A DNA stretch of 42,852 nucleotides from Acidimicrobiaceae bacterium (GCA_009843915.1 VYCM01000148.1:1-42852); one strand, 5' to 3'. Shown: positions 31,599 to 42,245, numbered from the stretch's first letter. Numbers and translations: made by a program. The notes: generated by a model from the sequence alone, not told the origin.

Positions 31599-34496
31599 CT
31601 AGTCGCGAGCCAAGAGGTTCTTAATCGCGTCGCCGTGGGCGGCGAGCTTGGCGGGACCGATGCCGGGAACGGCCAGCAAGCCCTCGTCGGTTGCGGGTCG
31701 CCGGCGGGCCAGCTCGCGCAGGGTGGCATCGGAGAAGACCACGTAGGCCGGCACGCCGTCGGCTCTGCTGCGCTCCAGCCGCCACTGCCTTAGGCGCTCG
31801 AAGGCGGCTGCGGCGTCGGGCTCGAGCGCCTCGTCGATGGGCGGGGGCTTAGATGGCCGACCCGGTGCCTTCCGACCCCCGGTCGGCACGGGCGCAGCAG
31901 CCTCTGCCGGTGCCGGACGCCGAGGACGGGAACGATCTCCTGCGGGCAAGCCCGCAGGCTCCAACTTGGAGCGCCAGGACATCTCGTTGATGAAGGGGGA
32001 CTTAGGGCCGTCGGCGACGACCAGCACAGACTCCGAGCCGCGGGTGATGGCGACGTGGAAGACGCGGCGCTCCTCCTCGAGATCGCCGGCCAGGCGGTGC
32101 GGCATCAGGCCCTCGGTGGCCGACAGCACGATCACGTGGGGCCACTCCAGGCCCTTCACCCGGTGCACGGTGGCAAGGCGCACGCCCGGACCCCATCTCG
32201 GAGGGCCGAGACGGGCATCCACCTCGTTGCTGTGACGCCCATCGGTCAACCGGCGACGCAGCCAGTCCTCGAACGCGGCCGGATCGGCGCAATGGGCTGC
32301 TACCGACATCAAAGCCCGAAGGTCATCACCGTGGGCGGAGCGGTCCACCGTGCGGCGCGACGCGTCCAGCCGCTCGTCGAGGCTGGCCGCCAGGTCAGTG
32401 CCGTGCTGGATCGCCTCCAGCAGCCGCAGGGTGTCGGCGCCGTCGCGGGCCATCCCGCCGACGCGCTCAATGTCGCCCGCGAAGTCCGATACCCGCCCCG
32501 CAGTCCGCTCATCGCTGATGCGTCCGGCCAGGCGCCTCAGCGCGCCCACGTTGTGCTGCTCAGCGATCCACTCGACCACCCGTGGCGAGATGCTTCGGGG
32601 CGGGCGGCGGGCGGCGGTGGCCAGCGCGTCGGCGGGCAGCCGAGCAGCGCCGGTGGTCGCCAGACGGAGCCATGCCAGCGCCGCGGCCACCCCGGTGCGC
32701 TCCAAGAACCAGGGGCCGACCGGGGTCATGCAGTCGATCCCCGCCTCCGACAGCAGTATCTGGGGGGCCAACAGGGTGCTGTTGACCCTGGCCAGCACGG
32801 CGATGTCCCTGGCGTCGGCGCCTGCCGCCATCAGCGTCCGGACCCGCTCAACCACCGCCAGGCCGCCGTCACCGGCCGCCTCGACCGCCAAGGACCGGCC
32901 CGCGGCCCCGTCAGGCTCGGACTCGCCGGCCTCCGACCCGGCCCCGTCAGGCTTATCAATGTCCAGCGGGGCCGCTTCAGGGACGCGGGCCGGGCGAGCC
33001 GAGATCTCCTTGGCGATGCGGTGCCGCTTGTGCGACAGCAGGTTGGACGCGGCCTCGACCACGGCCGGCGGGCAGCGGTAGTTGACTCCGAGCAGGTGGC
33101 GGACCGCGCCCGGGAAGAAGCGCTCGTACTCGATCAGCCAACGGGGCGATGCGCCCGAGTAGCCGTAGATGGTCTGGTCGTCGTCACCCACGCCGAACAC
33201 GTCGGCTCTCGGGCCGGCCAGCAGGCGGATCATCAGCAGGTGGGCCGGGGTGAGGTCCTGGAACTCGTCCACCAGCAGCACGCCGCACACCCGGCGGGCC
33301 GCGGCCCGGGCGGCCGGATCGGTGAGCAGCACGTCAATGGCCCGGATGATCTGGTGGTCGAAGTCGACCACGTCCCGCTCATCGAGGGCCTCGGCGTAGG
33401 CCGGCGCCAACTCGGCGAAGCCGTCAACGTCAGGTGCGTAGTCCCGCTCGACCTCGGCCGGGTCTCGCAGCCCGAGCCGGGACGCGCTGAGCGCCTCCAC
33501 CCACGGAGCCAGCGGGTCGGTCATGGCCCGCCTGCGCTTGCGGGGAGTTCGCTCCCCCACCAGGACGTGCAGCAGGTCCCGAACCTCCCGCTCACCTATG
33601 ACCTCCACCCGGTCGTGGCCCGTGGGCCGGGCGAATCGTCCGGCGCCGTTGCACACCGCCAGCGCCAGGCTGTTGAGGGTCCGCACCTCCAGGCCGGGTA
33701 GGTCGGCGGTGCGCTCCTGCATCTCGGCCCGGGCCCGCACGTTGTAGGCAACCAGGCACACCGAGGCCGGCGCCACGCCGAGGTCGCGCACCAACCAGCG
33801 GACCCGCTCGGTAAGCACTCGGGTCTTGCCCGATCCAGCCGGGGCCACGATGCAGGCCCCTCCCCCGAGATGGCCCACGGCCCGCCGCTGGTCGGATGCC
33901 AGGTCGGCGGTGGGCTCACAGCTCCGCAGCCCGCCTACGGCACCGGCGGCGAGGTTGGCCGCCGGGATCAGCGCCGCGCCGTCCAACTCCGAGGCACCGA
34001 ACGAGTCCAGGGGACCGCCGTCGCACCAGGCGGGATCTCCCGCGGTCGACACGATGTCGCCCCGCTCCCCCGGCGCCCCGGCTCGTGCGCCGAGCGCCAG
34101 AGCCTGCTCACAGGGGCCGAACCGCACCCGGCCCTGTTCGCGTGCGTCCACCGAGTTGGCGGTCAGCAGGTGATGCCAGACCTCGTCGGTCAGTGTGAAG
34201 CCCGACCCCAACTCCCACCACGGCCGGGTCAGCACGGGCTCGGTGCCCGGCAGCGGGCCGTCCACCTCGATCACCAACCGTTCACGACCCTGCCACGCTG
34301 ATCGCAGCCGTCGACCCGTGGACGCGTCCGGCGACTCGGTCTCTGCCCGCACGCGGGGGCAGGCCTCCCACGGCGCAGGCGCGGGCTGGCCGGGCAGCAC
34401 CAGAACGCTGCGTCCCAGGCAGTCGGGTCCTGCGGCCCGCTCGGCGTCGTAGCCCGAGGCCGCTTCGGTCCCACGGCTGCCACCCGGCCCGGTCAC
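31599..34496 (-). CDS. UvrD/Rep-family DNA helicase with HRDC domain (UvrD2-like)
   Basis: A 965-residue superfamily 1 helicase. Walker A APAGSGKT is at 218-225, Walker B LLVDEFQD around 407-414, then GDDDQTIYG, motif V/VI-type TVHRVKGLEW and VFHVAITR. The C-terminal ~75 residues form an HRDC domain (LRELARRRPATDEGLLAVPGIG). The domain layout matches actinobacterial UvrD2, but the N-terminal extension of about 210 residues before the Q-motif (ASDQRRAV near 200) is unusually long. It contains LVIEVDGPLPG and VWHHLLTANSVDA and is unassigned. The start is uncertain within that extension. It follows the DHPS-like gene on the same strand, with the 48-bp repeat between them. Confidence 0.92.
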   Translation of the reverse strand: MTGPGGSRGTEAASGYDAERAAGPDCLGRSVLVLPGQPAPAPWEACPRVRAETESPDASTGRRLRSAWQGRERLVIEVDGPLPGTEPVLTRPWWELGSGFTLTDEVWHHLLTANSVDAREQGRVRFGPCEQALALGARAGAPGERGDIVSTAGDPAWCDGGPLDSFGASELDGAALIPAANLAAGAVGGLRSCEPTADLASDQRRAVGHLGGGACIVAPAGSGKTRVLTERVRWLVRDLGVAPASVCLVAYNVRARAEMQERTADLPGLEVRTLNSLALAVCNGAGRFARPTGHDRVEVIGEREVRDLLHVLVGERTPRKRRRAMTDPLAPWVEALSASRLGLRDPAEVERDYAPDVDGFAELAPAYAEALDERDVVDFDHQIIRAIDVLLTDPAARAAARRVCGVLLVDEFQDLTPAHLLMIRLLAGPRADVFGVGDDDQTIYGYSGASPRWLIEYERFFPGAVRHLLGVNYRCPPAVVEAASNLLSHKRHRIAKEISARPARVPEAAPLDIDKPDGAGSEAGESEPDGAAGRSLAVEAAGDGGLAVVERVRTLMAAGADARDIAVLARVNSTLLAPQILLSEAGIDCMTPVGPWFLERTGVAAALAWLRLATTGAARLPADALATAARRPPRSISPRVVEWIAEQHNVGALRRLAGRISDERTAGRVSDFAGDIERVGGMARDGADTLRLLEAIQHGTDLAASLDERLDASRRTVDRSAHGDDLRALMSVAAHCADPAAFEDWLRRRLTDGRHSNEVDARLGPPRWGPGVRLATVHRVKGLEWPHVIVLSATEGLMPHRLAGDLEEERRVFHVAITRGSESVLVVADGPKSPFINEMSWRSKLEPAGLPAGDRSRPRRPAPAEAAAPVPTGGRKAPGRPSKPPPIDEALEPDAAAAFERLRQWRLERSRADGVPAYVVFSDATLRELARRRPATDEGLLAVPGIGPAKLAAHGDAIKNLLARD

Positions 34497-34517
34497 GCTC
34501 CCCCACCCTCATTCCGC

Positions 34518-34565
34518 GAATTGGCAGCGCAGAACGCCCAAACGGGAACCCACCGCTGCCAATTC
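34518..34565. repeat. 48-bp inverted-repeat element, copy 2
   Basis: GAATTGGCAGC (34518-34528, one further G pairs) and GCTGCCAATTC (34555-34565) flank a 26-bp interior that differs from copy 1 at most positions but keeps a CCC/GGG core. Total length is 48 bp as in copy 1, and the flanks share CGC on the left and CC on the right. It lies 7 nt beyond the stop of the DHPS-like gene and 21 nt before the helicase start. Confidence 0.85.
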
Positions 34566-34572
34566 CCGGCCA

Positions 34573-35346
34573 TCACGATTGAGCGACGGTACCCAGGCGG
34601 CGCATAGCCGCCAGCACCCGGTCGGGGCGGTGGCAGCGGCCGTAGTCGAAGCCCGCCCGGATGCAGATCTCCAGTAGTTCGTCGTGCTGATCCGTCTGCT
34701 TCCACGGCAAGGGCAGGTACATCGGCAGCCCGAAGGCTCGCAACGCGTCGAGGTTCTCGTAGACCCGCTTCTGGTACTGGTAGCGGTCGGACCACTCCCA
34801 GTCGGGCGGACCGAAGCCGGTCCCCGGGTCGAGGATCAGCCGGCTGCGCTCGATGCCTGCGCCCGCCCAGCGCTGTAGCGACCGGTCGAACCACTCGCAG
34901 ATCACCTCGACCGGATCGCCGGTCACCGGCCGGGATGCCTTGGGGTCGGCGCCCCAGACGAACGGCGCCACCACCGGCACCTCCCTCAGGGCGGCGAGCC
35001 CCACCATTTCCGGATTCTGGAGCCCGTCGGCCGCATTGATCATCGTCGCGCCGCAGTCAAGAGCCCGTCTCATGATCTCCGGCTGCCACGAGTCCACGGA
35101 GAGCAGCGCCCCGCGTGCCTCGCACAGCTGGGCCAGCGCCTGGACCTTGCCTTCGAGGCGTCGCCATTCGACCTCGACGTCGACCCGATCGGCGAACTGC
35201 GTGGAGCCCGCGCCGCCCAGGTCAATGCCCACGCAGCCCTGATCGAGCAGCTGGACGGCCCGGGCCACCGCGCCCTCCACCGTCGTGGCCACCGAGAAGT
35301 CGGCCAACGAATCCGGCGAAGCATTGACGACGCCGTGCAGCCTCAT
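34573..35346 (-). CDS. Divergent dihydropteroate-synthase-fold protein
   Basis: A 257-residue TIM-barrel protein of the pterin-binding superfamily. VVNASPDSLADFS replaces the canonical N-x-TPDSFSDGG loop, DLGGAGSTQFA corresponds to the D-x-GG-x-ST motif, and LLSVDSWQPEIMRRAL plus INAADGL to the SIDT/IND segment. The usual C-terminal RVHDV is absent; the protein instead ends YGRCHRPDRVLAAMRRL. A classical folate role is therefore doubtful. ATG 35346 is preferred, although the frame is open upstream to 35403. It is divergent from the DUF2510 gene and near the pterin dehydratase gene. Confidence 0.75.
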   Translation of the reverse strand: MRLHGVVNASPDSLADFSVATTVEGAVARAVQLLDQGCVGIDLGGAGSTQFADRVDVEVEWRRLEGKVQALAQLCEARGALLSVDSWQPEIMRRALDCGATMINAADGLQNPEMVGLAALREVPVVAPFVWGADPKASRPVTGDPVEVICEWFDRSLQRWAGAGIERSRLILDPGTGFGPPDWEWSDRYQYQKRVYENLDALRAFGLPMYLPLPWKQTDQHDELLEICIRAGFDYGRCHRPDRVLAAMRRLGTVAQS

Positions 35347-35438
35347 TGCCGGTGCGTGATCCGCCACGCCCGGCAGTGTCGCACGACGCCGGTGCCATCC
35401 CACCCGGGTTCTCAGGCGGCTGCGTTAGAGTCGCCCGC

Positions 35439-36437
35439 GTGAGCGACCTGCCGCCGGCCGACTGGTACACCGACCCCGAGGACGAGTCGAAGTACCGCTA
35501 CTGGGACGGGTCGACGTGGACCGAGCACCGGGCCCCCCGCCACAGCCAGCCGGAAGGCGAGACGGAGTCGGGCCCGGGCCAATTGCGCCGGGCGGGGCGG
35601 CTGTTGGCCGACACGTTCTCGATGACACGGCGGCGGTGGCGGGGTTGCGCGGCGGCGGCCCTCATCTACCTGGCTGCGCAAGCGGCCATGGTGGTGCTGC
35701 TGCTCATTGCCGGCAACGACATCTTGATGGGCGAGCTGGGTGAGATCTGGGACAGAGTCAGCGACCCCAACTTCGATCCGGAGGCGCCCGAGCAGACGGC
35801 CTACTTCGAATCGCTGGAGGTGGATCTCTCACCCGTGAACTTCGTGCCGATCGTCCTGGGCATCGTTGCCTTATGGGTTGCGAGCAACGTGCTGCAGGCG
35901 GCTGTGACACGCGTCGCGCTGAACGACCTGCGAGGCCGGACTCTGACAGGGTCGGACGCGCTCAGACACGCTGTGGGCCGGGTCCCACGGCTGATGGGCC
36001 TCGATCTCCAGGTGGCCGCGATCTTCCTGATCGCGGTGGTTGCCGTGATCGTCGGGGGGGTCTTGACGCCTGTGCTGCTGATACCGCTGATCCCCGCCTT
36101 CATCGTAGGCGCCGTCTATTTCACGGTGGTGATGTCGCTGGCTTTCGCATACGCCTCGGTCGGGCCGGCCACGCCATCACTCGCCTATGGTGCCCGCCTC
36201 GTGCGGGGACGGTTCTGGGGGACGCTGGGTCGGATGCTGCTCGTCTTCGTGGTGCTGACGGCTATCACCCTGGCGGTCGGACTGGTGTTCACCCTGGCCG
36301 GGTCCTCAGCGCTGACGTTCCAGTTGGTGTCGCAACTGGTGCAGACGGTCGTCGGAACGGCCATCACGGTCGTGGGCATGATCGCCGTAGCGATCATCTA
36401 CCACGACCTGGGAGGCGAGTCGGACGAGGGCGCCTAG
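35439..36437 (+). CDS. DUF2510 membrane protein
   Basis: A 332-residue protein with an N-terminal DUF2510 module (residues 4-32: [20 protein letters not shown] with the WDG-x-x-WT pattern) followed by five or six transmembrane helices starting near residue 70. The membrane part recalls glycerophosphoryl-diester-like or DUF7544-type membrane proteins, but no function is assigned. GTG 35439 is chosen because DUF2510 begins there. Its TAG stop shares a CTAG with that of the convergent pterin dehydratase gene. Confidence 0.8.
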   Translation: MSDLPPADWYTDPEDESKYRYWDGSTWTEHRAPRHSQPEGETESGPGQLRRAGRLLADTFSMTRRRWRGCAAAALIYLAAQAAMVVLLLIAGNDILMGELGEIWDRVSDPNFDPEAPEQTAYFESLEVDLSPVNFVPIVLGIVALWVASNVLQAAVTRVALNDLRGRTLTGSDALRHAVGRVPRLMGLDLQVAAIFLIAVVAVIVGGVLTPVLLIPLIPAFIVGAVYFTVVMSLAFAYASVGPATPSLAYGARLVRGRFWGTLGRMLLVFVVLTAITLAVGLVFTLAGSSALTFQLVSQLVQTVVGTAITVVGMIAVAIIYHDLGGESDEGA

Positions 36438-36721
36438 CCGGCCGCGTCGACGCGCTCGATGAAGTCGCGGTCGCGGGCCGAAAGGCCGCCCACATCGTGG
36501 CTGGTGATGGCCAGCTCCACCTTGTTGTAGACGTTGGACCACTCGGGGTGATGGAAGAGCCGCTCGGCGATCAGCGCCACATGGGCCATGAACGCGAACG
36601 CGGCCCGGAAGTCGGCGAACTGATACGAGCGGCGCATCACGTTGCCGTCGCGGCGCCACTCGGGATGAGCGGCCAGCAACTCCTCGATCTCGGCCTCGGT
36701 CAGCAGATCCTTGTTGCTCAT
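36434..36721 (-). CDS. Pterin-4a-carbinolamine dehydratase
   Basis: A 95-residue enzyme of the PCD/DCoH family that dehydrates 4a-hydroxytetrahydropterin. The signature [21 protein letters not shown] (residues about 60-80) with conserved His-His and Pro-Glu-Trp is complete, and the length is standard. ATG 36721. It lies 45 nt downstream of the second sufC gene on the same strand. Confidence 0.93.
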   Translation of the reverse strand: MSNKDLLTEAEIEELLAAHPEWRRDGNVMRRSYQFADFRAAFAFMAHVALIAERLFHHPEWSNVYNKVELAITSHDVGGLSARDRDFIERVDAAG

Positions 36722-36766
36722 GGGCCTCGATGATATTGGGCGTCGATCGGAGCCGGGTGTCGACGT

Positions 36767-37570
36767 CTATGTCAGCAGGTCGGCGAACGGGTCTCCGAAG
36801 GGGTCGGTGAAGGGGGTGGTTCCCGCGTCCGAGTCCGGCTGCGGGACGGCCCCTGTCCACCGTTCATAGCCCTCGGCCTCCAGCTCGTCGGCCAACTCGG
36901 GACCACCCGACTGCTGGATGCGGCCTCCCGCGAACACGTGCACGGTGTCAGGCCGCAGGTGGTCGAACACGCGGCTCGAGTGGGTGATGGCCAGCACCCC
37001 GAGGCCGTCATGGGTGGTGGCATCCTCGATCCTGGCGCCAACGAAACGCAGCGCGTCAATGTCGAGGCCCGAGTCGAGTTCGTCGATGACCGCGAACGCG
37101 GGGCCGAGGACGCCGAGTTGAAGTGCCTCGTTGCGCTTGCGCTCACCGCCCGACAGGTCGACATTCACGGGGCGCTCCAGAAACTTCTCTTCGAAGCCGA
37201 TGCGGGCGGCCTCCTCGCTCATCCGCTCAGCCACCGCAGCCCCCTCGGGGGTGCACACCGACTCGGTGAGCATGTCGAGCAGTGAGACGCCCGGAACCTC
37301 GGTGGGATACTGCATGGCCAGGAACAGGCCCGCCTCGGCCCGCCGCCACGCCGGCATTCCCAGCAGTTCCGTGCCGTCGAGGCGGACCGAGCCGCCGAGC
37401 ACGTCATAGCCGCCCCGACCGGCGACCACGTGGGCCAGGGTCGACTTGCCCGACCCGTTCGGTCCCATCACCGCATGCACCTCGCCCGCGGCTACCTCCA
37501 GATCGACGCCAGTCAGGATCTCGCGGCCCGCCACCGACGCCCGCAGGCCCTCGATCACAAGGGTGCTCAC
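36767..37570 (-). CDS. sufC: SUF Fe-S assembly ATPase SufC (copy 2)
   Basis: A 267-residue ABC ATPase, paralogous to the sufC at 29078. Walker A GPNGSGKST near residue 36, signature DLSGGERKRNE near residue 147, Walker B FAVIDELDSGLD (Leu in place of the usual Thr), switch His AITHSSRV. It has a Pro/Asp/Phe-rich C-terminal tail of about 25 residues not seen in copy 1. GTG 37570 overlaps the ferredoxin stop as GTGA; the upstream open frame is the ferredoxin gene in another phase. It is the last gene of the sufB-X-sufD-Rieske-sufC operon and the likely partner of that SufB/SufD. Confidence 0.93.
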   Translation of the reverse strand: MSTLVIEGLRASVAGREILTGVDLEVAAGEVHAVMGPNGSGKSTLAHVVAGRGGYDVLGGSVRLDGTELLGMPAWRRAEAGLFLAMQYPTEVPGVSLLDMLTESVCTPEGAAVAERMSEEAARIGFEEKFLERPVNVDLSGGERKRNEALQLGVLGPAFAVIDELDSGLDIDALRFVGARIEDATTHDGLGVLAITHSSRVFDHLRPDTVHVFAGGRIQQSGGPELADELEAEGYERWTGAVPQPDSDAGTTPFTDPFGDPFADLLT

Positions 37571-37905
37571 GAAACGTCCCGGCCCGAGCCCGCATCGAGC
37601 TTCAACACCACCATTCCGTCCACCACCGACACCTCGTAGGTGGGCACGGCCCGGGTGGCCGGCAGCGACAATGGCTCCCCGGTCTCCAGATCGAACATGG
37701 CCCCGTGGGCCACGCACTCGATGGCGCAGTCGTCGGGCTCCACCCAGCCCTCCGACAGCGAGACTTCGGCGTGGGAGCAGGTGTCGCCGATGGCGTACAC
37801 GTCGTCGCCGATGCGAACCACCGCGATCTCGCGGCCCTCCACCTCGACACGCCGCGCCGAGTCGGGCTCGATCTCGTCCAGGGGGAACAGCTCGTGGGTC
37901 GTCAT
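37567..37905 (-). CDS. Rieske-type [2Fe-2S] ferredoxin
   Basis: A 112-residue soluble Rieske ferredoxin. Cluster ligands are visible as C-x-H in DTCSHAEVSLSEG and C-x2-H in ECVAHGAMFDLETG. In many actinobacterial suf operons a Rieske or dioxygenase-ferredoxin-like protein sits between sufD and sufC, where it may donate electrons to Fe-S assembly. The start is ATG 37905, 42 nt after sufD. Confidence 0.93.
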   Translation of the reverse strand: MTTHELFPLDEIEPDSARRVEVEGREIAVVRIGDDVYAIGDTCSHAEVSLSEGWVEPDDCAIECVAHGAMFDLETGEPLSLPATRAVPTYEVSVVDGMVVLKLDAGSGRDVS

Positions 37906-37947
37906 CGTGGAGTCTCCGATCTCGAACAGTCTGCCTGAGCGGTCACG

Positions 37948-39228
37948 TCACGCCGCGGCCTTCAACATCTGGTTGAGCTTCAGGGCCAGCGCCTCGCGGG
38001 CCGCGTCCTCGACGGACGGGACCGGCAGACCGTCGATCACCTCGTCGAAGAACCCGGACACGATCAGGCGCTCGGCCACCGGTGTCGGGACACCCCGGCT
38101 CTCCAGGTAGAAGACCTGGTCGGGATCCACCGGACCGACCGCCGAGGCATGGCTGCAGCGGACGTCGTTGTTCTCGATCTCCAGGTTGGGCACCGACTCG
38201 GCCCAGGCGTCCTCGCTGAGCTTCAGGTTGCGGTTGGTCTGGAAGGCGTTGGTGCCCCGGGCGTTGGGTCGCACCCGGATCAGCCCGGTGTACACGCTGC
38301 GGGCGGAGTCGCCCACCGCGCCCTTGTAGAGCAGGTTGGACGTGGTGTCGGGCGCGGCGTGGTCCTGATAGGTGCGGAAGTCGAGGATCTGGTCGCCTGA
38401 TCCGAAGTACGCCGACAGCAGGTCGCCGCTGGCGCCCCGGCCCACCAGGCGGGTGTCGGTCCGGGTGCGGGCGTAGCCACCGCCCAGCGCTACCGACGCA
38501 GCGACGAGGGCTGCGTCTCGCTCCACCCGCGCCGTGTGGGCCGCGATCTGCCAGGCCCGGTGGTCGTGCTGCTGCAGGTTCACGTAGCCGAGCCGGGCGG
38601 CCTGGCCTACATCGAGCTCGACCACCGGAACGACCAGCGCCGAACCGGCGGAGCGCTGCATGTCGAGCACCTTGGCCGACCCGTTGGACCCGACCCGCAC
38701 TACCAGTCGAGGGAAGGTGGCCGCTCCGACCCCTCCCGCGTAGTGGCGCACCGCGATCACGCCTTCGACGGTCACTCCCGCGGGGACGTCCACCAGGATC
38801 GGGCACCCGGCGAAGGCGTCGTTCAGCACGGTGAAGTAGTCGCTGGCCTCGTCGGCCACCGAGCCCAGCACCTCGGCGCCATCGGATGCATCGACCAGCG
38901 GTCCCACCTGGACGCCCTGCTTCGACAACTCGTCCAGCCCCCTCGAGGCGACGATGCGACCGTCGGCGACGTCGAGGACCGCGGCAACCGCGCCGTTGGC
39001 GGCAGAGTCAACCCCCGCCCACGTCCCGTCCGGCGGGAAGGATGCGTCCGCGCCTGCCAACTGGTAGGCGGCCAGGTCGAAATCAGCGATCGCGCTATAG
39101 CGCCACTCCTCCGCAGCGGCGGTGGGAGGGTCGGCGGCCGCGAAGCGCTCGGCCGCCACGGCTCGGCGCTCCGCCAGCCAGCCGGGGCCCGGCAGGCTGC
39201 GGGCCGCGTCAGTAGTGAAGGGATTCAC
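37948..39228 (-). CDS. sufD: SUF scaffold subunit SufD
   Basis: A 426-residue beta-helix protein that pairs with SufB and SufC. YFGSGDQILDFRTYQDHAAPDT (residues about 268-289) and the C-terminal VYTGLIRVRPNARGTNAFQTNRNL region and FYLESRGVPTPVAERLIVSGF are typical SufD/SufB core segments. The N-terminal 150 residues are Ala-rich and variable, as in other SufD. GTG 39228, 6 nt after the stop of the Cys-rich gene. Confidence 0.93.
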   Translation of the reverse strand: MNPFTTDAARSLPGPGWLAERRAVAAERFAAADPPTAAAEEWRYSAIADFDLAAYQLAGADASFPPDGTWAGVDSAANGAVAAVLDVADGRIVASRGLDELSKQGVQVGPLVDASDGAEVLGSVADEASDYFTVLNDAFAGCPILVDVPAGVTVEGVIAVRHYAGGVGAATFPRLVVRVGSNGSAKVLDMQRSAGSALVVPVVELDVGQAARLGYVNLQQHDHRAWQIAAHTARVERDAALVAASVALGGGYARTRTDTRLVGRGASGDLLSAYFGSGDQILDFRTYQDHAAPDTTSNLLYKGAVGDSARSVYTGLIRVRPNARGTNAFQTNRNLKLSEDAWAESVPNLEIENNDVRCSHASAVGPVDPDQVFYLESRGVPTPVAERLIVSGFFDEVIDGLPVPSVEDAAREALALKLNQMLKAAA

Positions 39229-39234
39229 TCGTAA

Positions 39235-39672
39235 TCAGCCGCCGTCGCGGTACCGCCTGCGGAAGCGCTCCCCCAGCCCGCCCCCACCGGAGGAGGATCC
39301 GCGGCCGCCCTTGCCCTTCTTACCCTTTGCCTTCGGGCCCCGAGCGCGCCGACGCTTGCGGCGCTCGGCCTCCACCTCGGCGATCACGTCGGGAGCGGCC
39401 GCATTGACGATGTCCTCGGCCGCGTCGAGCAGCGCCCCGATGCTCTCGTCGCTGCCCAGGCTCTCAGGCTCGGGCGGGGTCTCGGGTGTGACCAGGGAGC
39501 CGTAGCTCCAGTTGACGTCGGCCATGCGGCGGGTGTACTTCGGGCAGTCGTCGGGACAGCGCCACGGCGCCTCGGGCGCCAGGTCCAGATCGCACTTGCG
39601 CACGGTGTCGCCGTTGGGGTAGGTGCGCGACTCGAAGTACTTGCAGTCCTGGCGCATCGGCATGACTGACAT
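39235..39672 (-). CDS. Four-cysteine protein between sufB and sufD
   Basis: A 145-residue protein (ATG 39672). The N-terminal third has four cysteines in the order Cys10, Cys27, Cys39, Cys43 (QDCKYFESR, VRKCDLD, WRCPDDCPKY), which could bind zinc or an Fe-S cluster. An acidic middle follows, then a Lys/Arg/Gly-rich tail with RKRRRARGPKAKGKKGKGGRG. No named family was recognised. It sits between sufB (48 nt) and sufD (6 nt), so a role in cluster assembly or delivery is a reasonable inference. The frame is open up to 39765, but that part overlaps sufB. Confidence 0.75.
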   Translation of the reverse strand: MSVMPMRQDCKYFESRTYPNGDTVRKCDLDLAPEAPWRCPDDCPKYTRRMADVNWSYGSLVTPETPPEPESLGSDESIGALLDAAEDIVNAAAPDVIAEVEAERRKRRRARGPKAKGKKGKGGRGSSSGGGGLGERFRRRYRDGG

Positions 39673-39719
39673 TGTGGCAGGCGGCCGGGCTTTCGCGTCG
39701 CCAACCCAGCGCGGATCCG

Positions 39720-41123
<1,404 letters not shown>

Positions 41124-41179
41124 GGAGTCTCCCGGCGGTCCGGTGCTTGGGATTACACCCTATCGCGACGCCCAGGCGG

Positions 41180-41698
41180 TCAGTCGATTCGGCGGAGTTC
41201 GGCGCGGTAGTGGTGGCCGCGCTGGGCGTAGACCTCGGCGTTGCGCTCGTTGTGGTCGGGATCGACTGCGTCCTCACGGATGCGAGCGGGAGTTCCCAGC
41301 GCCATGGCCTGGGGTGGGACGACGGTTCCACCGGTCACGGTGGCGTTGGCGCCCACCAGAGCGTTGGGGCCTATGCGGGCGTCGTGCATCACCACCGACC
41401 CGACGCCTATCAGGGACCCGTCCAGCACCGTGCATCCTTCGAGATGGGCCTGATGGCCGATGGTGACGCCATCGCCGACGATGGTGGGATGACTCGGGGT
41501 GCAGTGGATCACCGCACCGTCCTGCACGTTGCTGCGGGCGCCGATTCGGATCAGGCCGTCGTCGCCGCGCAGCACCGCGTAGGGCCACACAGAAGCCTCC
41601 GGACCGAGCTCGACATTCCCGATCACCACCGCCAGCGGATGCACGTAGGCGGTGGGATCGATGCGGGGCTCGAGGTCGCCGAGCGCGTAGATCGCCAT
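41180..41698 (-). CDS. Gamma-carbonic-anhydrase-like hexapeptide protein
   Basis: A 172-residue left-handed beta-helix protein of the gamma-CA/YrdA/PaaY family. Hexapeptide repeats (IGARSN, VGDGVT, IGPNAL, VGANAT) and the metal His residues in AVIHCTP and TIGHQAHLEG are present. These proteins are often trimeric, and carbonic anhydrase activity cannot be assumed. The ATG follows directly after the TAG of the flavin reductase gene on the same strand. Confidence 0.92.
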   Translation of the reverse strand: MAIYALGDLEPRIDPTAYVHPLAVVIGNVELGPEASVWPYAVLRGDDGLIRIGARSNVQDGAVIHCTPSHPTIVGDGVTIGHQAHLEGCTVLDGSLIGVGSVVMHDARIGPNALVGANATVTGGTVVPPQAMALGTPARIREDAVDPDHNERNAEVYAQRGHHYRAELRRID

Positions 41699-42211
41699 CT
41701 AGAGCCCCGCCACCCGGCCGTAGCCGCCCTTGAGGAACACCAGCGGCCCGGACGCCGACTCGCTCGCGCCGTCGGCGGTGCCGAGGGCTACGACCCGGCC
41801 CACCACGATGTCATGGTCGCCAGCGGTATGGACAGTCTCGACGCGGCAGTCGATCCAGGCCAGGCATCCCTCGATCACCGGGGCGCCGGTGGCCTCGACC
41901 CGAGTGGTCACCTCCCTGAACTTGTCACCGGCCCTGCTGGCAAACGTGCTGGACAGGTCGGCTTGATCGTCAGCCAGCACGTTCACACAGAAGCTGCCGA
42001 CAGCGCGCATCCGGGCCCACGAGTCGGAATCATGACCCGGACAGAACGACACCAGCGGCGGATCCAGCGAGACGCTGGTGAACGATCCGATGGTCAGTCC
42101 CTCCGGACCGCCGGGGCAGGTCGCGGTCACCACCGTCACGCCCGTCGGGTAGTGGCCGAGCACCCGGCGGAACTCGCGGCCGTCGGAGAGATGGTTGCCG
42201 CCGCTCGTCAT
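41699..42211 (-). CDS. Flavin reductase domain protein
   Basis: A 170-residue FMN-binding split-barrel protein of the HpaC-like flavin reductase family, which supplies reduced flavin to a monooxygenase or acts as an oxidoreductase alone. YPTGVTVVTA near residue 21 and SFTSVSLDPPLVSFCPG near residue 43 are diagnostic, and GDHDIVVGRVVALG lies near the end. ATG 42211 is chosen; the open frame upstream to 42382 overlaps the divergent gene. Its oxygenase partner is not in the window. Confidence 0.9.
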   Translation of the reverse strand: MTSGGNHLSDGREFRRVLGHYPTGVTVVTATCPGGPEGLTIGSFTSVSLDPPLVSFCPGHDSDSWARMRAVGSFCVNVLADDQADLSSTFASRAGDKFREVTTRVEATGAPVIEGCLAWIDCRVETVHTAGDHDIVVGRVVALGTADGASESASGPLVFLKGGYGRVAGL

Positions 42212-42245
42212 CGCATCCGGAGGGTAACAGTGGCACAATCGCTTG

